From Viridilinea sp964592425 (GTDB taxonomy: Bacteria; Chloroflexota; Chloroflexia; Chloroflexales; Chloroflexaceae), in NCBI GenBank assembly GCA_964592425.1, contig CAZQCG010000026.1, positions 10,479 through 74,478 on the forward strand: a stretch of 64,000 nucleotides of DNA. Reading direction: 5' to 3'. Positions within the stretch are counted from its first letter, which is position 1, and each line of letters opens with the position of its first letter. This document shows, piece after piece, positions 18,135 to 27,901 of the stretch. The notes beneath the pieces are model-generated. The model was not told the DNA's origin. It did not search any database and saw only the letters and a program-made list of their open reading frames with translations. Position numbers and translations under genes: made by a program.

Positions 18135-18237
18135 GGCTTAGGTCGGGTAATACGAAAACGCTCAGGCGCTTGCTTGCTGTAGCGGTGAGTTAGAGCGCCG
18201 TCCATCGCCGGCTCGTAACGCAGCCGCGTTCAATGGC

Positions 18238-18265
18238 TTGACGGGCTTTGTGGTACCTCTATAAT
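18238..18265 (+). promoter_or_regulatory. Near-consensus sigma-70 promoter of the NTPase/radical SAM cassette
   Basis: TTGACG (18238-18243), a 16-bp spacer and a perfect TATAAT (18260-18265) lie about 80 nt before the first gene of the cassette. It is the best promoter match seen in the window and indicates that the cassette has its own transcription start. Confidence 0.75.
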
Positions 18266-18345
18266 ACCATTTTGAATGCCCGGTTTTGTTTTGTGGATTG
18301 CTGTCCGGGGTAGCACTGTACGCCGCTACATAGGGTGAATATGTT

Positions 18346-20469
18346 GTGCAAGCGTTTCTTGATCTCCTTAACCGTTCACGACAGTTGCTCGGGTGGCTTA
18401 CTGCCGCCTCAGTGGCGATCTTGCTCTACCTTCTCTGCTATGGGGTGATCGGTCTCGGGCGTGATGATCGTTATACAACCCATGCTCTGCCGGGTGGGTT
18501 GGCCTATACTGCACCCCGTCTTTTGCATGCTGCGCCGAAGGTCTATACGATCTACCTGCATACGGCCCCACTCCCCCCTTTGTCGCCCCTCTTTGAGCTC
18601 CCGCCTCCTGCAGTGACGACCACGACAACCTTTGCCCCACCTGAGGCGGGCATACCGTTGATGATCACCGTCACGGGTGCCTCGGGAGTTGTGCTGCTGC
18701 CCAATCAGCCCTTAAGCTTTCGCTTCACCCCAGAGCTGTACCAGTCTTTTCCACTTGCCCTGGTCAATGATTTCTCTGGCAGTATGCGTCCTCTGATGGA
18801 GCCGGCGCGGATCAGTCTTAGCAGCACGCTCGGTACCCAGACGATTGAGCTCGCACGTGAGGCTGGTCTCCAGACATTCTTCCGGCGCCTGATCGCTGAG
18901 CCGCTGGGTGGATCGGGCGTCACCACCCTGGTACCGGTGCTGCTGGTATTGCTGGGGGTCTTTGCTGCCCAGCAGCAAGGCAAGCTCAGGCGCCAGCTTG
19001 ACGAGTGCAACAAGCGGGTAGGCGAGGTTTTACGCAAACGTCTGCAGGGCGACCCGGTTCGTGGCGAGGATGAGCAGCAGGTTGCGAGTAGCCTGGCCCA
19101 GCTTGAGCGGGCCAGCGAGCGCATCCCTGATGAGGTGTTGTTGAAGCGTATCAGCTTCGGTTACCGGGTTGCCTATCCGCTGATTGTCGCCCTGCACGAT
19201 CAACAGTTTGATCAACTTGATACCATGCTGGCAAATTTCAGCCCGGGCGAATTGCCGCTTGAGGCGCAGGAAGAAGAACGAGCCCAGGCCTTATTAAGCG
19301 AACTGGCAAACTATCGGCGTGAACGTAATCGTTCGAGCATAACGCTGCTGCACGTTCGGCCCGACCTGCCCTTGCTGTCCGAGCGCCTGGCCTACTTGGT
19401 GCAGTGTAACCTCCTGCGTGCCTTGCATCACGACGATCTCGATGCCATTCTTGCTGCCGATGCACAGCAGATGATTAGCCTTCCTCAAGCTCAGCGACTG
19501 ATGTTACAGCGCTATCAGCAGCTTGGTCGACCTGGTTTGCCGCCCTTGAATCCAGCTGATAACCGGATTTACTTGCAGTTGCTGGAGTTGCATATCGCGG
19601 CTGAGTTGCCTTTTGAGCCAACCGACTACCTGTTGCAGCACGCGCCGAACCGCCTGCTGGTGATCCGCGGCGCGCCCCTGAGCGGCAAGAGTACCAGTCT
19701 TGATCTGCTGCAACGTGCCGTGCCTGAGCCGGGCGTTCTGTACCTGCGGCCCCTGCCGGCACAGGAGTTTCTGCAGCACCCGCTGGCAACCCTGGCCCGT
19801 CTGATCGAGCAGGCTCTGCTGGCCCTGACACGCAGCGATCCGCGCCTGTGGATGTTCCTGCGTGGGGCAATCCAGGACGAGCCTGGCGGGCTGCCCACAA
19901 CGCTCTCGCAGCTGAGACCGGCCCATGCTGACAGTGACGAGTCGAGGCTCTCGCGCTTGAGTGAACAACTCACTACCCTCAAGCTGACGACGATCAGCCT
20001 GGCTCTGGATGATGGCCCGGCACCAGGTGGGTACGCCTATGAGCGCTTGCACCAGTTCTTGCAAGCCAACCTGAGCCAGCAGATCTGCATGCGGGTTGCC
20101 CTGGCCGATTGGCCTCAGGCATTCCTTGGGGCCGTAGCATTGCCGCTCCACTGGGATCAGGCCAGCCTGGCACGCTTGCTTGATGAGATCATGCAGTTTA
20201 CCGAATGGGCTCCGGGTTGGAGTGTCGCTGTCCCTTCGACTCGCTTGCTTGCGCAGGTAAACAATCCCTACGAACTGCAGGTCTGGATGTGGGTGCTATG
20301 GGCGTGTTACCATGGCTGTGACCTGAGCAGTGAAGATTGGGCACGGCTGATTACGGCAATGAACGATGCCCGGCAGGTGCGTAGCCCTGGTGCTACCGAC
20401 TGGACGCTTGATGATGCACAAACGGCATTGCAGACGATCACGGCACCGCAGACAGGCGCAGGCCAATGA
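18346..20469 (+). CDS. Two-pass membrane P-loop NTPase, first gene of an undescribed cassette
   Basis: 707 residues. The first transmembrane helix is at about 13-36. A region of about 150 residues rich in Pro, Thr and beta-prone stretches should lie outside the cell, and a second helix at about 191-208 returns the chain to the cytoplasm. A charged helical stretch (about 210-330) follows. The NTPase domain has Walker A GAPLSGKST at 442-450 and a Walker B-like TTISLALDD at about 548-556. The layout resembles a membrane receptor coupled to a STAND-type NTPase. I do not recognise the family. The stop codon overlaps the next start (ATGA), so the two products are translationally coupled. Confidence 0.85.
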   Translation: MQAFLDLLNRSRQLLGWLTAASVAILLYLLCYGVIGLGRDDRYTTHALPGGLAYTAPRLLHAAPKVYTIYLHTAPLPPLSPLFELPPPAVTTTTTFAPPEAGIPLMITVTGASGVVLLPNQPLSFRFTPELYQSFPLALVNDFSGSMRPLMEPARISLSSTLGTQTIELAREAGLQTFFRRLIAEPLGGSGVTTLVPVLLVLLGVFAAQQQGKLRRQLDECNKRVGEVLRKRLQGDPVRGEDEQQVASSLAQLERASERIPDEVLLKRISFGYRVAYPLIVALHDQQFDQLDTMLANFSPGELPLEAQEEERAQALLSELANYRRERNRSSITLLHVRPDLPLLSERLAYLVQCNLLRALHHDDLDAILAADAQQMISLPQAQRLMLQRYQQLGRPGLPPLNPADNRIYLQLLELHIAAELPFEPTDYLLQHAPNRLLVIRGAPLSGKSTSLDLLQRAVPEPGVLYLRPLPAQEFLQHPLATLARLIEQALLALTRSDPRLWMFLRGAIQDEPGGLPTTLSQLRPAHADSDESRLSRLSEQLTTLKLTTISLALDDGPAPGGYAYERLHQFLQANLSQQICMRVALADWPQAFLGAVALPLHWDQASLARLLDEIMQFTEWAPGWSVAVPSTRLLAQVNNPYELQVWMWVLWACYHGCDLSSEDWARLITAMNDARQVRSPGATDWTLDDAQTALQTITAPQTGAGQ

Positions 20470-21815
20470 GCGACGCAGGGAGTAGTTGGGTCTTTGCGCC
20501 GCTCACCGCAATGGATGCGGGGCAACAGCAACGCTGGCGTGAGCATTGCTTCAAGGAGAGTGCTGTCGATGCACTGCTCCACGACCCGCTACGTTCGGTG
20601 GTGATCAGTTGCGTTGGTGGTTGCGGCATCAGCACCAGTCTGGCCCTGCTCCAGCAGAGTAACCTGCTGGTCTTCAGCTACAACCCTGACCAATGGCCGG
20701 GCCAGAGTGAGCACTTCACCACCCATGCGAGCCACTTTGCCCAGTGGATGGCATGGATTGCCGATCTGGTGTTGCAGCATTTAAGTGCCAACCAGGCCCA
20801 GTTGCACCACCTCAATGCCTACCAGCACCAGTTTCTGATCTGGCTGATTGAACGCTACCTGAAGCCCCGCCAGAGCAGGCTCTGGTACAGCCAGATCCAG
20901 CCCCAATTGCAGGCTGAAGTGGCCCAGATGCTGGCGAAGATCAGCGGCGAGGAGCCAATCGACTATGGCGACAGTGTGGCCGATGTGAAGTATCAGATCC
21001 ACGAGTGCCTTGACCTGGTGCGCAGCCTGGGTTGGCAGGGGATCTTCGCCACAGTTGATGTGAACTGGTGGGACTGGTTTGAGCGCTCGCTTGAGGCACG
21101 CGTTCGCCTTGAGCAGCAGTTACGTGACCTCCTGACCACCCTTGCACCCCTTGAAGTGCCCGGCTTTGGGGTCAAACTTGGCCTTGCCAGCCATATCCTA
21201 CCGCCCCAAGAGGTTGATCGGCTGACACGGGGGCGGATCAAGCCGCTGATCTACCCGGCCGTGTACCAGTGGACGCTGCCACAGCTTCAGCAGATCTGTG
21301 CCGATCTGGTCGCTCTGGCCTGTGAAGAGGCCGCTCTGCCGCCAATGCCTCCGCCTGGCGAGCTCTGGGACTGGCTGCAAGCCGATCTTGTCTCGATCTG
21401 GGAGCGTCCTGGCCCCGCCGCCGCCCATGCCCTGGCCCTGATCTGGATGGGGCGGGCTGGCCAGGGGCTGGAGGGTGAAGCCCTGCACCTTGCGCTACGG
21501 GCAGATCTCTTTCGGACGGCCGCACCGCTACGGCGCGATCCGCGCCCTGCGGGCCAGGTCGTCTATCGTGGCCAGTTGGCGATCCAGCTTGACGAGATGC
21601 CCTGGCGCATCCTCGACATGCTCTGGCAGTACCGCGGCAATCCGGCCAGCAATGAGGCGTTGCTGCAGATCGCCGGCACCAAGGCCAACCTGGATAAGTT
21701 GATCAGCCGCCTGCGTGAACAGCTTGAACCGCTCTATCGTAGTGGCACCATGCTCTATGTGCAGCGGCGTCCCCATGGTGGCACATGGCTTGAGCAGAGC
21801 CTGACCCATTTCTAA
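20466..21815 (+). CDS. Degenerate P-loop protein with C-terminal winged helix
   Basis: 449 residues. The N-terminal P-loop region reads SCVGGCGISTSLALL (48-62). The glycine frame is kept but the catalytic Lys is Ile55, so ATP hydrolysis is doubtful. A long helical middle part contains DYGDSVADVKYQI. Residues 364-449 look like an OmpR/PhoB-type winged helix: a short beta hairpin ending RGQLAIQLDEMPWRIL, a helix, then LDKLISRLREQLEPL as recognition helix and a final hairpin with RRPHGGTWLE. It may be the DNA-binding or adaptor partner of the other NTPases. It is coupled to the upstream gene by a 4-nt ATGA overlap; a 178-nt spacer follows. Confidence 0.82.
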   Translation: MSDAGSSWVFAPLTAMDAGQQQRWREHCFKESAVDALLHDPLRSVVISCVGGCGISTSLALLQQSNLLVFSYNPDQWPGQSEHFTTHASHFAQWMAWIADLVLQHLSANQAQLHHLNAYQHQFLIWLIERYLKPRQSRLWYSQIQPQLQAEVAQMLAKISGEEPIDYGDSVADVKYQIHECLDLVRSLGWQGIFATVDVNWWDWFERSLEARVRLEQQLRDLLTTLAPLEVPGFGVKLGLASHILPPQEVDRLTRGRIKPLIYPAVYQWTLPQLQQICADLVALACEEAALPPMPPPGELWDWLQADLVSIWERPGPAAAHALALIWMGRAGQGLEGEALHLALRADLFRTAAPLRRDPRPAGQVVYRGQLAIQLDEMPWRILDMLWQYRGNPASNEALLQIAGTKANLDKLISRLREQLEPLYRSGTMLYVQRRPHGGTWLEQSLTHF

Positions 21816-21993
21816 ATGGCGTGTCAGGCCCATGTCCGGTCGATGACCGGAGCCTGTCTAGGTAGTTAGCGGCAGCGTCAGGGGCACGTACTATAGTAAG
21901 ACTCTGCAACCTCTGAGGATGGCGAGCGAAACGCCCCTCTGACGGGCTGTACCTGGGCTTACCGCGTATCAGTATGAAACGACCACGACCACG

Positions 21994-23307
21994 ATGCCAC
22001 AACTAAGCCATTCATTCCATATGATGCAGGGTGCGTCGTCCAGGCATACGGCTGCTGGCACAGGGTCGCACCGGACATTTTCCGCTGGGGCTGGCAGCGG
22101 CACGGGCAAAGGGGAGCTACGTCACTGGCGAGCAGATCTGATCAAGGCGATCGGGCTGGCCTATGACCCTTTCAGCAGCGGGGTCAGCGAAAAAGATCTA
22201 GCCCCTGACTTCGGTTCGATCTATGTCGATCTGCAACCGGGCCTTCTGGCTGCCTTGCAGCGACCTGAAGCGGGCTGCCTTTTTGCCGATTATGGGATGG
22301 GCAAAACGGCAACGCGCATTGCGCTGGAGTATGCCCTGCGCCTTGCCCGCAGCCCGGTCACGCTCTGCACCACCTATACGCCACTGATCACCATGCAACT
22401 GCCGGGCGGAGAGCAGAGCCCGGCGGAGTTGTTTGCGGCCATCAGTACCGAGTTGCGCATTGACCTGCTCATTCAGTATCTGGAGCGCCTCCCTGAACGG
22501 GAGGCTCATGGCGCGGCGGCTCTGGTGCCGGCCCAGCGCGAGGCGTTGTTGCGCCAGGCCCGCGCTCTGCCAGCCCGCCTGCTCAAGCCGCTGCGGGCGG
22601 CCCTGCGTGATGAAAGCCCTGAGCGAAGCGCTGCATTCTGGCGTGGCTTGCGCCCAGTGGTGCGCTATGTGGCCCCTGATGCACATTGGCATGATCTGCT
22701 GGCACTGGTGCAAGGGGCCGCCCGCAGCCCAGTTGAGGCCCCGGCCTGGTCGACGACAATTGCCGATGTGCGCAGCCTGGGCTTTGAGCAGATGATGCTG
22801 CTGGTTGATGCGGTGGATACGCGCAGTTTCTCGGTTGAGGCCTACCTGGAAGTGATCCGTCCCTTGCTTATCGCAACTGCTGAGTTGGCAAACCAGCAGA
22901 TATTCGTGAAATATTTTCTGCCTTTGGAGATGAAACCACTGCTAAAACCATTCCTGGATCAGCAGCAAGCAGGCTTGACACCACTGCGAGCGATTGCTAC
23001 AATAGATACAATCTCCTCCAACGATCTTGACCTGCTTCTCAAAGAGCGTTTTGAAGCGGCGGGTACCTCTTCGGCAAGTTTTCGTAGCCTGGATTGGTTG
23101 GGCGAATCAATTGATGAGAGCATCCAGGCACGCCTGGTAGCTCTGGCTGCTGGTTCTCCGCGCCGCTTAATCGAGCTTGCCAGCGCACTGATCGACTTCC
23201 ATAGCTTGAACGGCTTCAGGCAGGCTCAGCGGACATGGCTGACCGCTGAGGAATGGTACCGTTTTCTAGCTGAACATGCCGAAGCAGCGATCTCACCCTG
23301 GGCCTGA
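21994..23307 (+). CDS. P-loop ATPase of the cassette (ORC/STAND-like)
   Basis: Up to 437 residues. The start is uncertain because the first 45 residues are low-complexity and poorly supported, and family-like sequence begins near GLAYDPFSSGVSEKDL. Walker A is FADYGMGKTATR (Lys104, Thr105), with Ala where the first Gly is usual. The Walker B-like strand is MMLLVDAVD at about 263-271. The DPF segment before the P-loop, followed by a short strand and IYVDLQPGLLAAL, resembles NTPases in which an N-terminal D/NPF segment precedes the nucleotide fold. No effector domain is visible, so it probably works with its neighbours. Confidence 0.78.
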   Translation: MPQLSHSFHMMQGASSRHTAAGTGSHRTFSAGAGSGTGKGELRHWRADLIKAIGLAYDPFSSGVSEKDLAPDFGSIYVDLQPGLLAALQRPEAGCLFADYGMGKTATRIALEYALRLARSPVTLCTTYTPLITMQLPGGEQSPAELFAAISTELRIDLLIQYLERLPEREAHGAAALVPAQREALLRQARALPARLLKPLRAALRDESPERSAAFWRGLRPVVRYVAPDAHWHDLLALVQGAARSPVEAPAWSTTIADVRSLGFEQMMLLVDAVDTRSFSVEAYLEVIRPLLIATAELANQQIFVKYFLPLEMKPLLKPFLDQQQAGLTPLRAIATIDTISSNDLDLLLKERFEAAGTSSASFRSLDWLGESIDESIQARLVALAAGSPRRLIELASALIDFHSLNGFRQAQRTWLTAEEWYRFLAEHAEAAISPWA

Positions 23308-23356
23308 ACAGTGTTGAGATGCTGTTCGATCAAGATCGCGCACAGCATCCCAACTT

Positions 23357-24517
23357 ATGCCAGTCAGCGATTATGTCAGCGGGAGCTTTGTCGGGCGTGA
23401 TGACCTTGTCCACGCCATCATGCGGCGGCTGCTGGCCGTCCAACCCCCGACCCGCAAACTGCTGATCGATGGGCCAGCCAACCGCGGCAAGAGTTGGCTG
23501 CTCTGTCGGCTCCATGAGCAGTTAAATGATCGTACGACCCTCGCTGCGCTGGCCCCGAGTGCGGGGGCCGTCTGTGCAACTCTCTTTACGCAGGCCGATA
23601 ATGTGCCGTTTCTGCCAGGGAGTGATCCGGTGGCTGGCTTACGGCTGATCGCCCGGCTCTGGTACGATCTGCACCTGCACCAGTTGCTGCCCACCTTGCT
23701 CGTCGATTATGGCCTGCCTGCGCAGCTTGATCAGGCGCAAACGATCAGCGCACTGGCGGATCTCTTTACGCGGCGTGGGGCAGGCGTTCAGGATTTGATC
23801 GTCCAGACGACCGACCGGCTTGGCGCAAGTAGGGCCGTAACCCGGCTGGTGCTCCTGATCGACGGCCTCGACGAGTTCGTCGACCTGGAGCGCTTTGAGA
23901 AGCAGTTTGTGCGTCCGCTCTTTGGCTCGCCGCTGGTGCAGGTGGTGGCCACCCGCCGCGCAGAGGTACAGGGTGCCCGCTGGATGGCCTCTGAACTACG
24001 CTCGCGCGAGGATGAGTTGCTGAGCCTGGCGGCCCTCAGCCGCCAGGCAGCGATACAGCAGATCAATCAGCATCTGCACGGCTCTAGGCTGACGTTTGCG
24101 GATCTAGCGGCCCTCTTCAAGCACTATGCCTGGCAAAACCCGGGTGCCAATCGCCATTTTGCCGAAGAGGCCCTGAAGCGCGAGCAGCAAGGGTGTACAC
24201 CACTGATCGACCAGACCGTCATCCGCTCCTGCATTCGCAATCTCTCGTGCTCGGAAGAGCCCTCCGTTGTAATCAGTGATACGGATCTTGCCTGGCTCAT
24301 CGCCGTGGTCAAAGCCCATCCGTTGATCGGCCAGCAGGAAGTGCCAGTTCTGGATATCAAACCGACGCTGGTCAAAGTCTCCGGCGAGCAGATCAGTGAC
24401 TATACACGCAACGAGTGGTTAGGCCGACTTCAAGATCGGGGCATCGCGGTGCGCCGCCGCAATACTGGCCATGCCCGGGTACACGAGGAGTTCGCGGCCC
24501 TCTGCCTCGAGTTGTAG
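23357..24517 (+). CDS. AAA/STAND-type NTPase of the cassette
   Basis: 386 residues. The N-terminus FVGRDDLVHAIMRRL is the typical lead-in of AAA_16/STAND ATPases. Walker A is GPANRGKS (39-46), and Walker B is RLVLLIDGLDEF (163-174), the LxLDGLDE pattern seen in NACHT and related NTPases. A sensor-like VVATRRAEVQGARW follows, and the C-terminal part ends in a small helical domain with IAVRRRNTGHARVHEEF. No transmembrane or enzymatic effector domain is seen. It lies 49 nt after the previous gene and 17 nt before the next, so it belongs to the same transcription unit. Confidence 0.84.
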   Translation: MPVSDYVSGSFVGRDDLVHAIMRRLLAVQPPTRKLLIDGPANRGKSWLLCRLHEQLNDRTTLAALAPSAGAVCATLFTQADNVPFLPGSDPVAGLRLIARLWYDLHLHQLLPTLLVDYGLPAQLDQAQTISALADLFTRRGAGVQDLIVQTTDRLGASRAVTRLVLLIDGLDEFVDLERFEKQFVRPLFGSPLVQVVATRRAEVQGARWMASELRSREDELLSLAALSRQAAIQQINQHLHGSRLTFADLAALFKHYAWQNPGANRHFAEEALKREQQGCTPLIDQTVIRSCIRNLSCSEEPSVVISDTDLAWLIAVVKAHPLIGQQEVPVLDIKPTLVKVSGEQISDYTRNEWLGRLQDRGIAVRRRNTGHARVHEEFAALCLEL

Positions 24518-24534
24518 GATCGGGAGGTGCAGCC

Positions 24535-27500
24535 GTGCATGAGGGATCGTTACTTGCTGGTGCGCTGGCTACCCACGAACTGGTTGGTCGTAACGCCGAA
24601 TTGGAGGCGCTTCATGCGGCGATCTTCCCCGCCGATCCGGATGCCTTTTGTTGCCTGGTGCTGAGCGCTGGCGGTGGTCTGGGGAAGACCCGCCTCTTGC
24701 GTGAGGTGTTTGAGCGACTGACGCTCAACCCTGCGTCACCCAACCCCAACCAGGGTAGTTGGGGCCGGCCTGGACAACGCGTGGTTGGGCTTGACTTGAT
24801 CGACCTGGCTGATGTGTCGCTGCATCCGGTGGTGGGTTTTCTACGCGAGGTGCGCGAACGCTTCGGTAAGGCCCTCATGGGCGAGGCCGTGACGGCTTTT
24901 GCTCGCTTTGATAAAGCCTGGCTGGCCTATGAGCAGGCCCGTGATGGTGAGCTTGACTTTGCTGAGGTGACCCGGCGTACCAATCAGTTGCTTGAGGCTT
25001 TTCGGCTGGATTATGCAGCCCTGAGCACACAGATGCGTGTGGTCTGGATCCTGGATACGCTTGAACAGCTCTATGGGTTGCCGCCGGAGATCGCCGCCTA
25101 TTTTGAACTGCTGCAGATCGAGAGCCGCGATCTGGGCCAGAATACCTATAGCTGGCTGCTTGATGATGTTATCCGCAGCCGTCCTGCTCGGACAACCTTG
25201 CTGCTGGCCGGGAGACCTGAGCCGTCCCGCTGGCTTAAAGAGGTGCAGGCGGTACTGCCGGCAGATGCCCTGCCGCCCATCGAGCTTGGCGATTTCTCGA
25301 CTGAGGAGACCCAACGCTACCTGGAGGTGCTGTGTGCTCAACTGGCGCGCATGCCCAACCTGGAGCAGCGCGCCCTGGCCCTGCACGAGGCAACCAATGA
25401 GCCCCATGAGATCGCCAACTTGCAACGCCTGACTGGCGGTAATCCGATTCGCCTGGCACTCTATATCGACCTCTTCTTCAATGCTGAGCTATTGCCTGAG
25501 CCTTTCGGTGATCCGAACAGTACGGCAACTTTGAGCCCGGCAGAGGTTGAAGCCCTGCGGGCGCGCCTCGATACCGACCTGCTCAATCACCTGACTGAGC
25601 ATCTCCAGCATCCTGAACCACAGGTACTCGAATATCTCTCGGTGATGCGCCGTGGCCTTGATCCGGCCCGTCTGAAGATGCTCTGGCAGCCTGATGACGA
25701 CTCTCTGATTGATCAGACCTTTGAACGTCTGCAGCGTCTGTCGTTCATCAAAGTGCGCCGTCAGACCCTCTACCTGCACGACGAATTCTACAGTATTTAT
25801 CAACGTAACCTGGCTAATAAGGCTGATCAACCAGATCTGCAACAGGCTGAACGCCTGCGTCAACGCGACATCTTTAGCCGGCTGATCGACTATAGCCAGG
25901 AGCGGGCGCTGGGACTGGTGCAAGAGGCAGCGATGGTGCAGGCGGCGATCAGCGAACTGGTAGCTGAAGAGCCGCCCTCTGCGATGCGGAAAAAGCCTTT
26001 TAAGGCTTTGCGTACCTTCTACCGCTCAACAATCAAGCGGTTGTCATCACTTTCGCCGAACTACCTGGCCCAGAAGCGACAGTTTCGCGATTTGCGCGCC
26101 GAACGCCGCAGCTTCCGCGTTGAACGACTGCACTATGCCCTCTACAATGATCCACGCAGCGGTCTCAACAATCTCTTCTTCCGCATTGCTGGCCAGGCTT
26201 TCCTGGCCAACGAGCTCGATCTCGACGAACTACTGCAGTCGGAGGTGAGCAGCTTCTTCTTTGGCGCTAATCAGGAACTGAACCGGGTGCAGACCGGGGT
26301 TGATCCGACTGAGTGGCAACTTTTACGCTTCCATGTGGTGTATGAGCGCGTGGCGCGCTGGATCCGCCGCCTGACCCAGTTGCTCAAACGTGATACCGCG
26401 CAGGAACTGGCGCGCCTGGCCCGCAGCAGGCATCGTGAACTAGTGGCCCGTTTCTATCCCGATCTGGTGCCGCTCTATGCGCAGCCTGAGGGGGCTCTGA
26501 TCGCCCGCCTCTTTGAGCACGAATGGGATGCCTGTCGCTGCTTTGCTGCGATCTATGCTGGTGGTGAGCTCTCAGGGCCAATCAACGAGTTGGAGTGTCT
26601 GATCGATGAGTTTGAGGCTGTGTTGCGGAGCGATGGCCTCCTGCGCACTGCCGCGCTCAAGGATTTTCGCTGGCGTACCCAGAATCTGCTGGCCGAGTGT
26701 ATGCATTTTAGCGGCTTTGCCCATGCCACACTCTATGAGTTTAAGCTGGCCGAGATCTTTTACCGTCGGGCCAAGCAGATCCTGGATAAGACAGGCTTCA
26801 GTACCCTTCAGTCTGATGTACAGAATGGCCTGGCCCGTGTACTTGGCGAACGCGGGAACCTCTTCGAGGCCCTGGCCTTATGCGAGGAGGCCCTGGCGGT
26901 TCGTGAGCGTAACGGCTTTGAGTTGCTGCGTGGGCTCTCGCGTAATACCCTGGCGCTGATCAATACCCGCAACAACCGGCCTACCCGCGCACGTGAGCAT
27001 GCCGAGATTGCGTTAACCATCTTTCGCCAACTCAACAACCCGACTGCTATTGGGCTGGCCTTGATTCAGCTGGCCGAAGCACGCCGGCGAGTCTGGAATA
27101 TTACGGCTGATGAGGTTCGCAACGAACAGATGGCCCGCCACCGGGTTGATTCCCTCCTACTCGCTGATGCCACGGCAATGCTTGATGAAGCTGAGCGCCT
27201 CTTTGCTGACCGCTCGCAGGCGCGCATGGCCGAAATCTTGATTGAGCGTGGCTGTCTCTACCGTGACTGGGCCGCCTTCTTCGGCATTGACCAGACACGT
27301 AAGATCTATGATCAGGCCCGTGATGCCTACCGCAAGGCGATGGAGGTGGCTGACGCGCATAACTATCCTAAACATTATGTCTCAGCCTGTGTGAATTTGA
27401 CCTGGCTCTATGCACGCAGTGGTGATGCGCAACTCGCTGAAGAGATGGCCGCACGCGCACGAAGCCGGGTGCCTGAAGAGTATCATTTCACCACAGCTCG

Positions 27501-27882
27501 CTCGGTCAATCCCGATGCGGTCAGTGTGACCTTCTTCCGTGAGTTGAGCAAGCTGCACGCGCTCTATGCCCAGGTGCTTGTGCCGGATACCAACCGCGAA
27601 GGTCGGCTGCGTCAGCACATCTTTGCGATCACCGCGATGCAACTCTTCTCACCATTCAACCCTTACTATCTGGATCTGAATAAGCGCCAGTTGGCCAGCT
27701 TCATTACTACAAACTTCCCGCAACCCGCAGCGCGCCAGGAGTTGGGGCAACTTACCCAGCAGATCATTGCTGAGTATCATCTTGATGCCCTGCGGGGGCC
27801 GCTCAAGCGGCTCCAGGCCGAGGAGGTAGTCGCTGAGGCGATAACGCAGGAGAGTGATGATCTGGACTATTTGATGGATTGA
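24535..27882 (+). CDS. Large STAND-like NTPase with TPR-type C-terminal half
   Basis: 1115 residues from the GTG at 24535, preceded by GGGAGGTG; an upstream in-frame extension would overlap the previous gene and is not supported. The N-terminus has LVGRNAELEALH, Walker A SAGGGLGKT (44-52), Walker B RVVWILDTLEQLYG (168-181) and the sensor-type strand TLLLAGRPEPSRW. A winged-helix-like region with LTGGNPIRLALYIDLF and YLSVMRRG follows. From about residue 740 onward there are repeated paired helices with small/aromatic spacing (ALALCEEALAVRERNG, ARDAYRKAMEVADAHN), fitting tetratricopeptide repeats. The layout is that of a signal-sensing scaffold NTPase. It is the largest product of the cassette. 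Confidence 0.85.
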   Translation: MHEGSLLAGALATHELVGRNAELEALHAAIFPADPDAFCCLVLSAGGGLGKTRLLREVFERLTLNPASPNPNQGSWGRPGQRVVGLDLIDLADVSLHPVVGFLREVRERFGKALMGEAVTAFARFDKAWLAYEQARDGELDFAEVTRRTNQLLEAFRLDYAALSTQMRVVWILDTLEQLYGLPPEIAAYFELLQIESRDLGQNTYSWLLDDVIRSRPARTTLLLAGRPEPSRWLKEVQAVLPADALPPIELGDFSTEETQRYLEVLCAQLARMPNLEQRALALHEATNEPHEIANLQRLTGGNPIRLALYIDLFFNAELLPEPFGDPNSTATLSPAEVEALRARLDTDLLNHLTEHLQHPEPQVLEYLSVMRRGLDPARLKMLWQPDDDSLIDQTFERLQRLSFIKVRRQTLYLHDEFYSIYQRNLANKADQPDLQQAERLRQRDIFSRLIDYSQERALGLVQEAAMVQAAISELVAEEPPSAMRKKPFKALRTFYRSTIKRLSSLSPNYLAQKRQFRDLRAERRSFRVERLHYALYNDPRSGLNNLFFRIAGQAFLANELDLDELLQSEVSSFFFGANQELNRVQTGVDPTEWQLLRFHVVYERVARWIRRLTQLLKRDTAQELARLARSRHRELVARFYPDLVPLYAQPEGALIARLFEHEWDACRCFAAIYAGGELSGPINELECLIDEFEAVLRSDGLLRTAALKDFRWRTQNLLAECMHFSGFAHATLYEFKLAEIFYRRAKQILDKTGFSTLQSDVQNGLARVLGERGNLFEALALCEEALAVRERNGFELLRGLSRNTLALINTRNNRPTRAREHAEIALTIFRQLNNPTAIGLALIQLAEARRRVWNITADEVRNEQMARHRVDSLLLADATAMLDEAERLFADRSQARMAEILIERGCLYRDWAAFFGIDQTRKIYDQARDAYRKAMEVADAHNYPKHYVSACVNLTWLYARSGDAQLAEEMAARARSRVPEEYHFTTARSVNPDAVSVTFFRELSKLHALYAQVLVPDTNREGRLRQHIFAITAMQLFSPFNPYYLDLNKRQLASFITTNFPQPAARQELGQLTQQIIAEYHLDALRGPLKRLQAEEVVAEAITQESDDLDYLMD

Positions 27883-27901
27883 GTACAGGGAGTCTGTTGT
27901 T

